This document shows positions 11,520 through 23,399 of a DNA stretch of 64,000 bases, piece by piece. Origin of the DNA: Malaya genurostris (Eukaryota; Arthropoda; Insecta; Diptera; Culicidae); assembly GCF_030247185.1 (NCBI RefSeq), contig NC_080572.1, positions 96,769,198 through 96,833,197 of the forward strand, in the 5' to 3' direction. The notes under the pieces are model-generated. The model was not told where the DNA came from and searched no databases. It saw nothing but the letters and a program-made list of their open reading frames with translations. The first letter of the stretch is position 1. Every line of letters begins with the position of its first letter. The position numbers were made by a program, and so were the translations under genes.

Positions 11520-12666
11520 AGGGTGGCAAGTGAATTAGCGATTTCCAATTTCCCGGGTTTTTTCCGGTTTTCCCGGTGCGCGAGACTAAAATTTCCCGTT
11601 TTTTTATATTTTGTTGTAAACAGATTCAATAATAGTGAGTGCTTTTTGCATGTGTCCAACGATCATTCTTCAAACCAGCAAACGTTCCGAAAGACGCAAC
11701 TTATTTGTATACATACTCAAAGAACTCGATTACTTTCATTTCCATTGAGAAGAATAGAGAGCTATCATTCTTCAATAAAGAACTCCAGTTCACTCAATAT
11801 TCGAGCAGAACTAGTTCTTTTGGACCGTTTGCGGACCGACTATCTCTAGTGTATTCCAATACTTTTTTAGCTTGGTATAGTCTGGAAAAAGTATTAAGTT
11901 AAAAATTAAAAATGAATGAACTAAAGAACAACACTCCTCCCGCAAACCCGATTCCTTCTAACAACCAGTGGCGTCTCGTGACCAAATTTACGGGTTGTGC
12001 ACTGCTTATATGGTATGATATCAGAACCGTTTCGACGTTGCAACAGAGACAGCAATTAGTTTTCAACTGCCATAAGCATAGGCCACGGAAGCCTCACCTG
12101 AAAAAAAACTAAAAACACTGTTGTTTCAAAAAATGTTGGAAAGTACAGGAATAAGCCGTAATAATTGAAAGAGAATATAAACAAAGTGAAACTGTTATTT
12201 GCACTTGGAACCTTTTCTAATATTTGTCGAAATTTAATAGAAATCCAGCAGAAGCATCCAAATTATCCTTATTTTTCAGTATGAGCATCCATTGTGTTGT
12301 TAATGATGAAAACTAAGAAAGCTCTTATTGATTTGAAATTGCATACAAAAACCGTTGAGACATGAAGTGTTGGCCCCATTTTGTGCACCATTGAACCCGT
12401 GTGGGACAGGCAGATGTTTCAAAACTTGTACTGAACTTCTAGTTCAGACACAAAATTGCCTTCAACTTTTCATTTGTTGTATTAGGAAAATTATGATGCT
12501 GAAAATCGTTACTAAGACTCGGACATTGATTAGTCCGAGTCTTAGAAACGTTTTTCAACATCATAATTTCCCGGATTTGCACTAAAATTCCCGACTGTAT
12601 CCCGGTTTTTTCCGGTGAAACCAAATTCCCGACTTTTTCTCGGTTTTCCCGGTCACTTGCCACCCT
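11520..12666 (+). mobile_element. Non-autonomous DNA transposon with AGGGTGGCAAGTGA inverted ends
   Basis: The left end AGGGTGGCAAGTGA (11520) is mirrored by TCACTTGCCACCCT (ending 12666). ATTTGA occurs at 11513-11518 and 12668-12673, one base outside each end, and may be part of an 8-bp duplication with two mismatches. This would suit a hAT-like element. Both subterminal regions are rich in TTCCCGG/CCGGTTTTCCC blocks. No transposase frame is present. Its right part is homologous to 3090-3513 and 25950-26346. A long hairpin lies at 12489-12569. Confidence 0.72.
12489..12569. repeat. Hairpin inside the AGGGTGG element
   Basis: A perfect 13-bp stem (CTAAGACTCGGAC at 12512-12524 with its complement at 12533-12545) and 8-base loop sit in a longer imperfect stem (ATGATGCTGAAAATCGTT against AAACGTTTTTCAACATCAT). 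The related copy near 26250 has only the short inner complementarity around ATCGTTTTTC. Confidence 0.8.
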
Positions 12667-12804
12667 AATTTGAAGAATTGCAAACACGAAAGCCAGATTC
12701 CCTTGAAACATTCGTTTAAGAACTGAGAATTCGTTAGGATCGCAAAATAATTTTTTTTTAATAACAGTAGTTCATAATTTTGGATCAAACTGTAGTCTTA
12801 TTTA

Positions 12805-15360
12805 AATTTTAACCTCAATGGGCACTCTTTGCAATACGGCCAGACGAATGAGGAATCGTAACGTAGGAAATGAGAGTGAGGAATACTCGAACCGATGGAT
12901 ATTTGATTTTGTGAGGAAAGTTTGTCCAGATTCTGTTCCTACGCATAGCATTATTAGGAAGTCTTCTCCAAATAATGGTTCCATTGATAGCCCCTTTTCA
13001 ATGCTGTAATTTTCTATAGCACTCATGTCTTGTAACAATAACGCTCCTGGGTTGGACAGAATTGAATTCAACTTGGTGAAGAATCTGCCCGACCTTGCAA
13101 AAAGACGTTTGTTGGAATTGTTCAACAAGTTTCTTGAGCAAAATATTGTCCCACCTGACTGGAGGCAAATGGAAGTTATCGCCATTCAAAAACCGGGGAA
13201 ACCAGCTTCCAATCACAACTCATATAGACCCATTGAAATGTTGTCAGAAAATTGTTCGAAAAAATTATTCTTCGACGTCTCGACACTTGGGTCGAGACGA
13301 ACGGTTTGTTGTCAGATACTCGGTTTGGCTTCCGTAGAAATAAAGGGACGAATGATTGCCTTGCATTACTTTCGTCTAACATCGAAATTACCTTCGCTCA
13401 GAAACAACAAATGGCATCTGTATTTTTAGACATTAAAGGAGCATTTGATTCAGTTTCCATTGGTGTTCTTTCAGACAAGCTCCACCAACATGGACTTCCA
13501 GCGATTATAAATAATTATTTGCACAACCTTTTGTCAGAGAAATGCATGTATTTTTCACACACCGATTTGATAACAATCAGAATTAGCTACCTGGGTCTCC
13601 CGCAAGGCTCATACTTCAGTCCACTTCTCTATAATTTTTATGTGAATGACATTGACAGCTGTCTAGTAACCTTATGTACACTAAGACAATTGGTGTGGTT
13701 TCAGTTACTGGACCGAAAGCTACCATTGCCAAAAACCATTGCAAGATACCTTAGATAACTTGTCCGTTTGGGCTGTCCATCTGGGTATCGAATTCTCTGC
13801 GGAAAAAACAGAGCTGGTCGTCTTTTCAAGAAAGCATGATCACGCGCAGCTTCAGCTTCATATTCGACTTTCAAATACCTCGGGGTGTGGTTTGATTCCG
13901 AATGCACATGGGAAGGACACATTAGATATCTGATAACGAAATGCCAACAAAGAGTAAATTTTCTTCGAACAATAACAGGATCTTGGTGGGGTGCTTATCC
14001 GGAAGATCTAATAAAATTGTATCAGACAACGATACTTTCAGTGATGGAATATGAATGCGTTTACTTTCGTTCCGTTGCAAAGTCTCATATTATCAAACTT
14101 GAGCGAATTCAGTATCGTTGTTTGCGAATTGCCTTAGGCTGCATGCATTCGACACATTCAATGAGTCTTGCAGCTCTGGAGGGAGTTCTTCCATTGAAAG
14201 ATCGCTTTTGGGAGCTTTCATCACGACTGCTAATCAGATGTGAGGTACTGAATCCCCTGGTTATTAATAACTTCGAAAGGCTAGTTGAGCTTCAATCTCA
14301 AACAAGATTCATGACAGTATGTTATTTTAACCATATGTCACATGAAATCGAATCTTCAAGATATATTCCTATCCGTGACATTTCCTAAATGTCCCTGACT
14401 CAACTTTATTTTTTGACACATCCATGCAGTGCGAAGTGCGTGGAATCCCGGAGCACCTACGCTCGATAGAAATCCTAAAAATATTTACAAGTAAGTTCAG
14501 GCATATTGACTCTGATAAAATATTTTACACGGACGGATCACGAATTGAAGAGGTTACTGGGTTTGGTATGTTCAACAATAATGTTTCGGTCTCATTTAGG
14601 CTTCAAGAACCTGCATCTGTTTATATAGCAGAGTTAGTAGCAGTTTATTATAGCTAGAGTGTAATCACTTCACAGATAGTCTGAGTGCAATTGAAGCCAT
14701 TCGCTCAAATGCTGCTGGCAAAAATGAACCGTTTTTCGTGGACAAAATAAAACAGTGCCTGAACGACATATTGAATAATAATTATCAAATAACAATAGTT
14801 TGTGTCCCTGCTCATTGCTCCATTCCAGGCAATGAAAGAGCCGATGTTTTAGCCAAACCTGGTGCTATCGAGGGTGAAATTTATGAGCGACCGATTGCTT
14901 TCAATGAATTCTATAGCGCGTCTCGCCAAAAAACTACTTACCAGCTGGCAAGCTTCTTGGGATAAAGATGAACTGGGTGGGTGGATGCACTCAATTATTT
15001 CTAAAATATCGACAAAGGCATGGTTCAGGGGACTGGATGTGAGTAGAGATTTCATTCATTTGATGTCCAGACTCATGTCCAATCACTACACGTTTGATGC
15101 ACATCTCCTTCGAATTGGACTTTCCGAGACTAATCATTGTGCTTGTGGTGAAGGTTATCGCGATACAGATCATGTCGTTTGGACATGCGTGGAGTATCGT
15201 GATGTCAAGATCTCAACTAATAAATTCCTTGCGTACTCAAGGTAGACTAACCAATGTCCCAGTTCGCGACATTCTTGCTTGTCGTGACCTTCCATACATG
15301 AAACGTCTTTATTATTTCATAAAAACAATTGTAGTTTCAATTTGATAATTGACCCTTTAG
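12805..15360 (+). mobile_element. 5'-truncated RNase H-bearing LINE (I/LOA-like)
   Basis: Plus-strand fragments run in order as reverse transcriptase, RNase H and a C-terminal Cys/His region. That architecture is characteristic of I- and LOA-type LINEs rather than Jockey. No endonuclease or ORF1 is present on the left. The 3' end is not sharply defined, as no clear tail follows 15345. Confidence 0.8.
12818..15345 (+). pseudogene. RT / RNase H polyprotein pseudogene
   Basis: Fragments in changing frames give one protein. 12818-13240 holds NNNAPGLDRIEFNLVKNLPD and HNSYRPI, with a stop at 13007. 13252-13758 holds GFRRNKGTNDCLALL, FLDIKGAFDSV and GLPQGSYFSPLLYNFYVND. The YxDD region near 13680 is disrupted by a shift. 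13885-14388 holds the thumb. 14424-14657 holds RNase H (FYTDGSRIEEVTGFG, then AELVAVYYS), continued by HFTDSLSAIEAI and VCVPAHCSIPGNERADVLA to 14900. 14862-15345 ends with a zinc-knuckle-like HCACGEGYRDTDHVVWTC. At least five frameshifts make it inactive. Confidence 0.87.
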
Positions 15361-18300
15361 AGACTTAGTTCTGACTACTACTGCATCCATTAGTTCATCC
15401 CAAAGCTACATTTGAATAGAAATGGTGTGCTGATTCAAAACAAACTCGAAACAGTTTATGAAATTATCAACAGAATGTATAAAAATTTCAGCTTATTTGA
15501 TAACTTATAGCATCTAATCGTTTTATTTAAATATTATGATAGTTAAAAAATAAGAGGAATACGTATTATTAAATACAAATCGTTGCGACTATATTAGAAT
15601 TATATTAGGATAAAAATTCTAAGGAAAAGTGATGCTACGGCGAAGGAAAACTTATGTAAATTGCCTTAAGAAATAAACGTATTTGTGGACAAAAAAATAC
15701 GGCTTTCGGCGAAGCCCTGAGCTCGAAAAATTCAAACAGTTGCACCAGAAAATCTACCAACAAAAGTTTTTTTCTGTTGATTATGTATTTTCTTTATGAA
15801 AATAGATTTTGCCTTACTTGATTCTCTCTGAGTTGCTTTGCAAAATCGACAAAAAAGCAAAACCATCGATTCCTGTAAAAGCTTCTATAGCTGAAAAGAA
15901 ACTTATGTTAAAACAAAACTTTTTGAAAGCGCAGAAGCTTCGGTGGAAACTGGCACGTACTAGCGAATGACTTGAGTTCCTCTCCATTTCTACTGGCTTC
16001 AGAGAAACGGAACTCACTGCCAATCATCAAAACTCATCTCCGGGAACCATTATGTCGGCTGGCACACGAGCAGCAAGCAAAAACATTTCTCCATTAGCGA
16101 CGCTTTCCTCGAGGAGGCGAAAGGCGAAAAAAAAGCTGAAAAGTACGATGACGATACATGAGCCCATAAAAATCCCTCGGAAGCAAATTTCGTAAGAAAA
16201 CAAATCGTGTTTACAATAAATTTCGCAATTCTCTTAAACCATCATCGCTTGCAATAAATTGTTCCACGAATTGCCTCGTTTTTTTTTACCGGTAGTACTC
16301 CATTTGCTCCCCTTCGCTGTGTTCCGTAGCTCCTTGGAAAGGAAGCAAGAGCGGCGGTGATCAGTACCCACTTACTTGCTAAAGTTGGTAAAGAAGTACG
16401 TGCTTTATAGGCTTCTTTCCGGCGATTCCGTCAGTCGGTCGGTGGGTGATGTGTGTTTTGATACCATTCGGGAACTGTTTGATATTCCATATCTACCCGG
16501 CTCGGTACAGTTTCTCCTTCTGTGCAAGCCGGCAAGGTATGAATATGTAAGTGCTGCCTATCCCCCTCCAGCCAGGCAGCCGCGGCTGGGGGCGGGGTAG
16601 AATTGATATCTCACTCGCTACAATGCTCCCATGGGGCGATGCTCGAGGGCACGTGTTTTACATCCCCAGCGGGAGGAAGTCATTTTCAACCGCAGGTTTT
16701 TTTTCCTCTCTCTGTCTCTCCCTTTGGTAGGTATATTTTGACACGGGGGTTGATTTGTTAGAGGAAATGAACTTTTCTTTTGGAGCAACAACGAGGAAAG
16801 AGGATTTATGGAGCTCATGTGAGCGGTGAAGCATTAAATTATGGTCAACTTGTTGCCATTTACTCCAGGTTGACAACACTCAGGCTGTATTTTGTTCCCG
16901 CTTCAACTATTGAATTACTCAGAACTGGTACGATCAAATCCCCACAAGCCGCGGATAATCAGTCAAGCAGCGAAAATTCAATTACTGGCGGTACAAATTT
17001 CATCCAATTTTTGGATTTACGGTTCCTTGATTCAAATCATCATCGCTGCACGCAAAGCATTTTCGTTTTTTTTCTTCACTGAATAGCATATTTTCGTGTC
17101 ACATTTGTCATATCCCTTTTGCTTCCCTTCGAACATTTTTTTCTTCTTCGAAACCGGAAATTCAACTCTTTTGTGTTACTTCCTCCGTTAGCTGTGCCGA
17201 AAAGAAAGTATGCTCGAACGGGGGGAATTGTTCTGCCATTAATGAAAGTTCTTTACATCAGTCAAATGGATCTGATCGAGCGGATTTACTTCTCCTATCG
17301 GAGAAGTGTATGAATGGGGAAGTTTAGTTTTCGTTGGGATTTCGCATTCACGCGATGCGCTTCTCTGTTTTAATTTGGACTCGAGAAATCCTGTTGTACC
17401 TGTTGAAATAAATTAAACGAGTACCATCTACCAAGTGCTTTAAATATTATTACTCTAATGTTGCGAAAAGAAAAAAAGATGCAGTAAAACATAAAACGTA
17501 TTTTATGCAACGCTCTTATCATCAGCAGAAGTGCCCTTGAAGCTCAGGCTCCCTTCTCCAACCAACATCGCGTGCATAAACGCAAATGAATTTTCCGGCG
17601 ATGGATAAGCCATCTGGGAACCGTTCGTTTCCACCAAAGTTTCCGCTTCCGCCGCTCGCTGCCGTCCAGCAGAAAGGTGCGAATTACGACGGCACCAGCT
17701 GATGAAATCAAGCAACTGAAGCAGCAGCGACAAAACAAGGCTACAGAAAATCCTACCGGCAAACCGTGATCCCCGGGGAGGCAGCGAAAAGGTGCCAATG
17801 GCCTGGACGTTCTACTTCCACCGCCAGTTCCTTCCTGTTTTAGCTGGTGGTAATTCTGGCGCTTTAGGAGCTTCAAACGAATCCCCACGATAAAGCCCTA
17901 GGTAGGCGTAAGTTTTTCTTTATGTATTTAGGCTTCGCCGCATCACGCTAGCAACACTTATTTCGTTCGTCCCCATTTACCAGATTCGGCGGTAATGAAG
18001 GCCAGAAATGCTCGGCAAATATGCTACAGGATACCGCCTCATGGGAGTGAAATGGTTTTCGGATTTTCTCCCTTTTAGCCGTGAACATTTTGGAAGTTAT
18101 CATTAATTTTCAGTAGGCTTTATTTTTGTTTTGTCGATTTTCATATAGCTAACGAAGGAAATATTAAAGCGAGGTTTCAATTCATCGCTTTTGCCTCAAG
18201 ACAAGACGGTGAAAAATAATAGCAAAACAAGAGAATAGAAAACCAAACAAACTAATAGCAAACCAACCGCCTTTCTAAGACATACAAAAAATATTCAAAA

Positions 18301-18435
18301 GTCCTAGAAAGTATATTTTTTCAAAAAAAAATTTTTTTTCAGATAACACTAAATCTCAACGTTTCATGCAATTTTAAGATTTTTGGCATAAAAATCAAAT
18401 TTCGATTTCGGAAATTTCATGTACTCCCCCCTATG
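15361..18435. other. Single-copy-looking region, no gene recognised
   Basis: No frame reads as a known protein and no repeat shared with the rest of the window was seen. GC content rises around 16300-16700 and 17500-17900. Short frames (for example 16780-17082 and 17544-17888) have no recognisable motif. It could be intronic or regulatory host DNA. Confidence 0.45.
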
Positions 18436-18599
18436 GTGCTTTTTCAATATCGAAAATTTTCAAACTTCAACCGCTGGGCAGCACACCTTACCCATGTCCG
18501 ATTAAGCTCAAATTTTGCATGAGGACTTTTTCGAGGTATTAAACTTTTAAACAATATATAGCGCTTCACGAAATTAAAGGTGATCCAAAAATATTGGTA

Positions 18600-18837
18600 T
18601 AAATCAACGTGTTTTGTCGGTTTCGTCACTTATACCATCATATCACAGCCCTTTGATCTTCGAACTTAATCAATGGCCTAACAATAGCTTTCAAACGGGT
18701 ATAGACCTGTTAAAATCCGTTAAGCCATCTTGCGCGGTAAAAAACAACACGTTTTGTCGGTTACGGCACTTAAACAATTATATCTACGGAACCAGAAGTC
18801 ACAGCCATTTGATCTTCGAACTTGATCAACAGCCTAA
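18600..18837 (+). repeat. ~142-bp direct duplication before the GACAGAAAA array
   Basis: A block starting near CGTTTTGTCGGTTTCG at 18609 and ending GAACTTAATCAATGGCCTAA at 18680 recurs as CGTTTTGTCGGTTACG at 18751 and GAACTTGATCAACAGCCTAA at 18836. The second copy runs straight into the minisatellite, so the array starts at the end of the repeated unit. Confidence 0.8.
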
Positions 18838-19449
18838 AAGACAGAAAAGACAGAAAAGACAGAAAAGACAGAAAAGACAGAAAAGACAGAAAAGACAGAA
18901 AAGACAGAAAAGACAGAAAAGACAGAAAAGACAGAAAAGACAGAAAAGACAGAAAAGACAGAAAAGACAGAAAAAACAGAAAAGACAGAAAAGACAGAAA
19001 AGACAGAAAAGACAGAAAAGACAGAAAAGACAGAAAAGACAGAAAAGACAGATAAGACAGAAAAGACAGAAAAGACAGAAAAGACAGAAAAGACAGAAAA
19101 GACAGAGAAGACAGAAAAGACAGAAAAGACAGAAAAGACAGAAAATACAGAAAAGACAGAAAAGACAGAAAAGACAGAAAAGACAGAAAAGACAGAAAAG
19201 ACAGAAAAGACAGAAAAGACAGAAAAGACAGAAAAGACAGAAAAGACAGAAAAGACAGAAAAGACAGAAAAGACAGAAAAGACAGAAAAGACAGAAAAGA
19301 CAGAAAAGACAGAAAAGACAGAAAAGACAGAAAAGACAGAAAAGACAGAAAAGACAGAAAAGACAGAAAAGACAGAAAAGACAGAAAAGACAGAAAAGAC
19401 AGAAAAGACAGAAAAGACAGAAAAGACAGAAAAGACAGAAAAGACAGAA
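18838..19449 (+). repeat. 9-bp minisatellite (GACAGAAAA)n, about 68 copies
   Basis: A nearly pure head-to-tail array of GACAGAAAA runs to about 19449, with single-base variants near 18976, 19052, 19107 and 19145. Because 9 is divisible by 3, the plus frame reads a tripeptide repeat KRQ; this is not evidence for a gene. Confidence 0.97.
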
Positions 19450-19520
19450 AAAACCAAGAAGACAGAAAGACAGAAAAAAAAAGAGAAACGACAGAAATGA
19501 CAGAAATGACAGAATAGACA
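19450..19520 (+). repeat. Degenerate junction between the 9-bp and 8-bp arrays
   Basis: Units degrade to forms such as GACAGAAAGACAG, ACGACAGAAATGACAG and AATAGACAGACATAAAGG. The sequence grades from GACAGAAAA into GACATAAA, which suggests one array gave rise to the other by a local change followed by expansion. Confidence 0.85.
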
Positions 19521-21653
19521 GACATAAAGGCATAAAGACATAAAGACATAAAGACATAAAGACATAAAGACATAAAGACATAAAGACATAAAGACATAAA
19601 GACATAAAGACATAAAGACATAAAGACATAAAGACATAAAGACATAAAGACATAAAGACATAAAGACATAAAGACATAAAGACATAAAGACATAAAGACA
19701 TAAAGACATAAAGACATAAAGACATAAAGACATAAAGACATAAAGACATAAAGACATAAAGACATAAAGACATAAAGACATAAAGACATAAAGACATAAA
19801 GACATAAAGACATAAAGACATAAAGACATAAAGACATAAAGACATAAAGACATAAAGACATAAAGACATAAAGACATAAAGACATAAAGACATAAAGACA
19901 TAAAGACATAAAGACATAAAGACATAAAGACATAAAGACATAAAGACATAAAGACATAAAGACATAAAGACATAAAGACATAAAGACATAAAGACATAAA
20001 GACATAAAGACATAAAGACATAAAGACATAAAGACATAAAGACATAAAGACATAAAGACATAAAGACATAAAGACATAAAGACATAAAGACATAAAGACA
20101 TAAAGACATAAAGACATAAAGACATAAAGACATAAAGACATAAAGACATAAAGACATAAAGACATAAAGACATAAAGACATAAAGACATAAAGACATAAA
20201 GACATAAAGACATAAAGACATAAAGACATAAAGACATAAAGACATAAAGACATAAAGACATAAAGACATAAAGACATAAAGACATAAAGACATAAAGACA
20301 TAAAGACATAAAGACATAAAGACATAAAGACATAAAGACATAAAGACATAAAGACATAAAGACATAAAGACATAAAGACATAAAGACATAAAGACATAAA
20401 GACATAAAGACATAAAGACATAAAGACATAAAGACATAAAGACATAAAGACATAAAGACATAAAGACATAAAGACATAAAGACATAAAGACATAAAGACA
20501 TAAAGACATAAAGACATAAAGACATAAAGACATAAAGACATAAAGACATAAAGACATAAAGACATAAAGACATAAAGACATAAAGACATAAAGACATAAA
20601 GACATAAAGACATAAAGACATAAAGACATAAAGACATAAAGACATAAAGACATAAAGACATAAAGACATAAAGACATAAAGACATAAAGACATAAAGACA
20701 TAAAGACATAAAGACATAAAGACATAAAGACATAAAGACATAAAGACATAAAGACATAAAGACATAAAGACATAAAGACATAAAGACATAAAGACATAAT
20801 AACATAAAGACATAAAGACATAAAGACATAAAGACATAAAGACATAATAACATAAAGACATAAAGACATAAAGACATAAAGACATAAAGACATAAAGACA
20901 TAAAGACATAAAGACATAAAGACATAAAGACATAAAGACATAAAGACATAAAGACATAAAGACATAAAGACATAAAGACATAAAGACATAAAGACATAAA
21001 GACATAAAGACATAAAGACATAAAGACATAAAGACATAAAGACATAAAGACATAAAGACATAAAGACATAAAGACATAAAGACATAAAGACATAAAGACA
21101 TAAAGACATAAAGACATAAAGACATAAAGACATAAAGACATAAAGACATAAAGACATAAAGACATAAAGACATAAAGACATAAAGACATAAAGACATAAA
21201 GACATAAAGACATAAAGACATAAAGACATAAAGACATAAAGACATAAAGACATAAAGACATAAAGACATAAAGACATAAAGACATAAAGACATAAAGACA
21301 TAAAGACATAAAGACATAAAGACATAAAGACATAAAGACATAAAGACATAAAGACATAAAGACATAAAGACATAAAGACATAAAGACATAAAGACATAAA
21401 GACATAAAGACATAAAGACATAAAGACATAAAGACATAAAGACATAAAGACATAAAGACATAAAGACATAAAGACATAAAGACATAAAGACATAAAGACA
21501 TAAAGACATAAAGACATAAAGACATAAAGACATAAAGACATAAAGACATAAAGACATAAAGACATAAAGACATAAAGACATAAAGACATAAAGACATAAA
21601 GACATAAAGACATAAAGACATAAAGACATAAAGACATAAAGACATAAAGACAT
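19521..21653 (+). repeat. 8-bp array (GACATAAA)n, about 267 copies
   Basis: The array is almost perfectly homogeneous over 2.1 kb. The only interior variants seen are two GACATAAT units starting at 20793 and 20841, exactly 48 bp (six units) apart. The minus strand has no stop codon in any frame of the unit, so octapeptide frames up to 1033 codons appear on it (18770-21871). They have no gene-like features. Confidence 0.98.
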
Positions 21654-21659
21654 AAAAGA

Positions 21660-23120
21660 CAAAAAGACAGGAAAGATAGAGAGGGCAGAAAAGAAAAAAA
21701 GAGGATAGTTTTTTTTACATTTTCTTTTAGTTTGACATTTCCAAAACTTTTTGGACCTGGGATCGATGATTCAGTGTAAGTTACCACAAACATTTGCACA
21801 ATTTTTGAGAAAAAAAATAAACGTGTTTTTCTGAAAACCATTTTTCGAAGTCTGTGAACACGATGCTGCAAATACTGCTACAGATTCTTTACAAACTTGG
21901 AACGTATCTCGTTTCTGAAATTTTTCATTTTCATATTATGGTAGTTTTTCAGCTCAAAATTGAAGGAAAATTTAACGTAAGATCACGTTTTTTGCTTGAA
22001 TATGCCATGAACTGTTAAAAAATCAAAATGAAAACTTGAGAGGGGAGAGGGAAGAAATAACTCGCACTTTAAATAAATTTTTAATTTTTGGTTTCAGATA
22101 ATTCTACGCCAAGTTATCGTATTCACCGCGCAACTTGATTCTCAAAAGCGGTTTTGGGGAATGCTCTGTTGCCGCTTTTTTTTTTCAATAATAATATACG
22201 GAAATTTAGCTAAAAATTTCTTAAATAATGCTTTATAATGACAAAAAAGTTTTAATAAATTTTCTTAAGCTGTTTCTTAAAATTAAAATAACTTTCGTCT
22301 AAAACGTGCTGTCCTCAACCCATAAACACAATCAGAACCTATGCTTCACCCACACTACGTGGAAAAAACGTGGGTCATACAATGATTTAAAAATATTTTA
22401 ATAGAAATTATCCTTTTGAAACTTTTATTTAGGAATTTCAACTCAGGAATTTCAATTGTGAATACTTTATTTAATCACCGAATGTCAGCTCAGCGGACAT
22501 TAAAAAATCATGAACAAACAACTCAGCCTAAATTGTTTGCACTGCTGTTGAGTATCCAATACAATGGCATTCTCATTAACGCTGCACTTGGAAAAGATTT
22601 TCCAAGTGGAAAACTTGTATTCTCCCTCCCGAAAGCTCAGTAAACATGTGTTAATATCACAGATTATATGTATTCTTGCAGCTTGAAAAAACATATACTG
22701 TCATTGTTTACTCATTTGTTGTTGTTGTTGTCAATCATCGCTTCCAAAAAACGGAATTCGTTCGCGGAAAATTACCAGCGCGAAAGTCAAAGTGTGAAAA
22801 CTTGACTTGGGATGAAATTAGATTTCCCTCTGTGTTTCTCTTTCCAGAATGACACCAAAAAGGGCGGGCGTTAACATCATCGTCGTCGTCGTCGTCGTCG
22901 TCACCGTAGCCGGATACGAGTTCCAAAACGGAAACTTTGTTGTATCATGTCTCGCCTGTTATTCCGATGGAGTTGTCTTATTCTTCCCGGAGGCTTCGTT
23001 TTCTTGCGTAGCGTACACGACATTGATGTATCCTAGTGACGACTCGCACCATGAATAATTGATTTGGTTTGTTCGGAAAATTACTTCGGAAAATTTACCG
23101 ATAATCGAAACCATTTAGTC
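21660..23120. other. Unassigned region with a (GTC)n patch
   Basis: No gene recognised. 22876-22902 is a run of about eight GTC/CGT triplets that gives artefactual poly-Val and poly-Asp frames on the two strands. The block near 22245-22275 resembles 10770-10790 (both AAATTTTCTTAAGCTGTTTC). Confidence 0.5.
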
Positions 23121-23154
23121 ATCGTTGCTATGCCGGTTGTCTTAAAACAAAGAT

Positions 23155-23365
23155 GAAAAGCAAAGCCTTGGTTTTACATTCCTGCAGTGGAATTTGATCT
23201 TCTGTTTCAACAGACTTCGCAGCCGATTCAGAAGTGTACAGGAACCATTGCATGGCTAGTGCTACGATCCTACTGACACTACGAATCCTTCCAGGTCGGG
23301 TCTCGAACATACGACAACTGGTTTGTAAGACCAGTTCCCTATGCATTGAACCGCCAACCCGGGAC
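23155..23365 (-). mobile_element. tRNA-derived SINE, copy 1
   Basis: On the minus strand the element begins near 23362. It has a tRNA-like head with an A-box-like block (TGGCGGTTCAATG), an anticodon-type stem-loop ACTGGT-CTTACAA-ACCAGT, and a B box GTTCGAGAC at 23300-23308. A body follows that is shared with 29733-29935 (TGGCTAGTG, then TGTCAGTAGGATCGT). These are internal RNA polymerase III promoter elements. It encodes no protein and would depend on a LINE for mobility. Confidence 0.78.
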
Positions 23366-23399
23366 AAAGCAAAGGTGAACATTACGTATTTTGACATCA

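Noticed and set aside
16376..17888. Several 60-114 codon frames in the 16-18 kb island
   Set aside because: None shows a signal, repeat or domain I can recognise, and they overlap on both strands.
18770..21871. Reading frame of 1033 codons on the minus strand (and two shifted versions of ~940 codons)
   Set aside because: It is the translation of the GACATAAA and GACAGAAAA arrays, whose units lack stops on that strand in every frame. There is no promoter, splice context or non-repeat domain.
22735..22926. Frame with a run of Asp residues (and poly-Val on the other strand)
   Set aside because: It is the (GTC)n microsatellite read in two directions.
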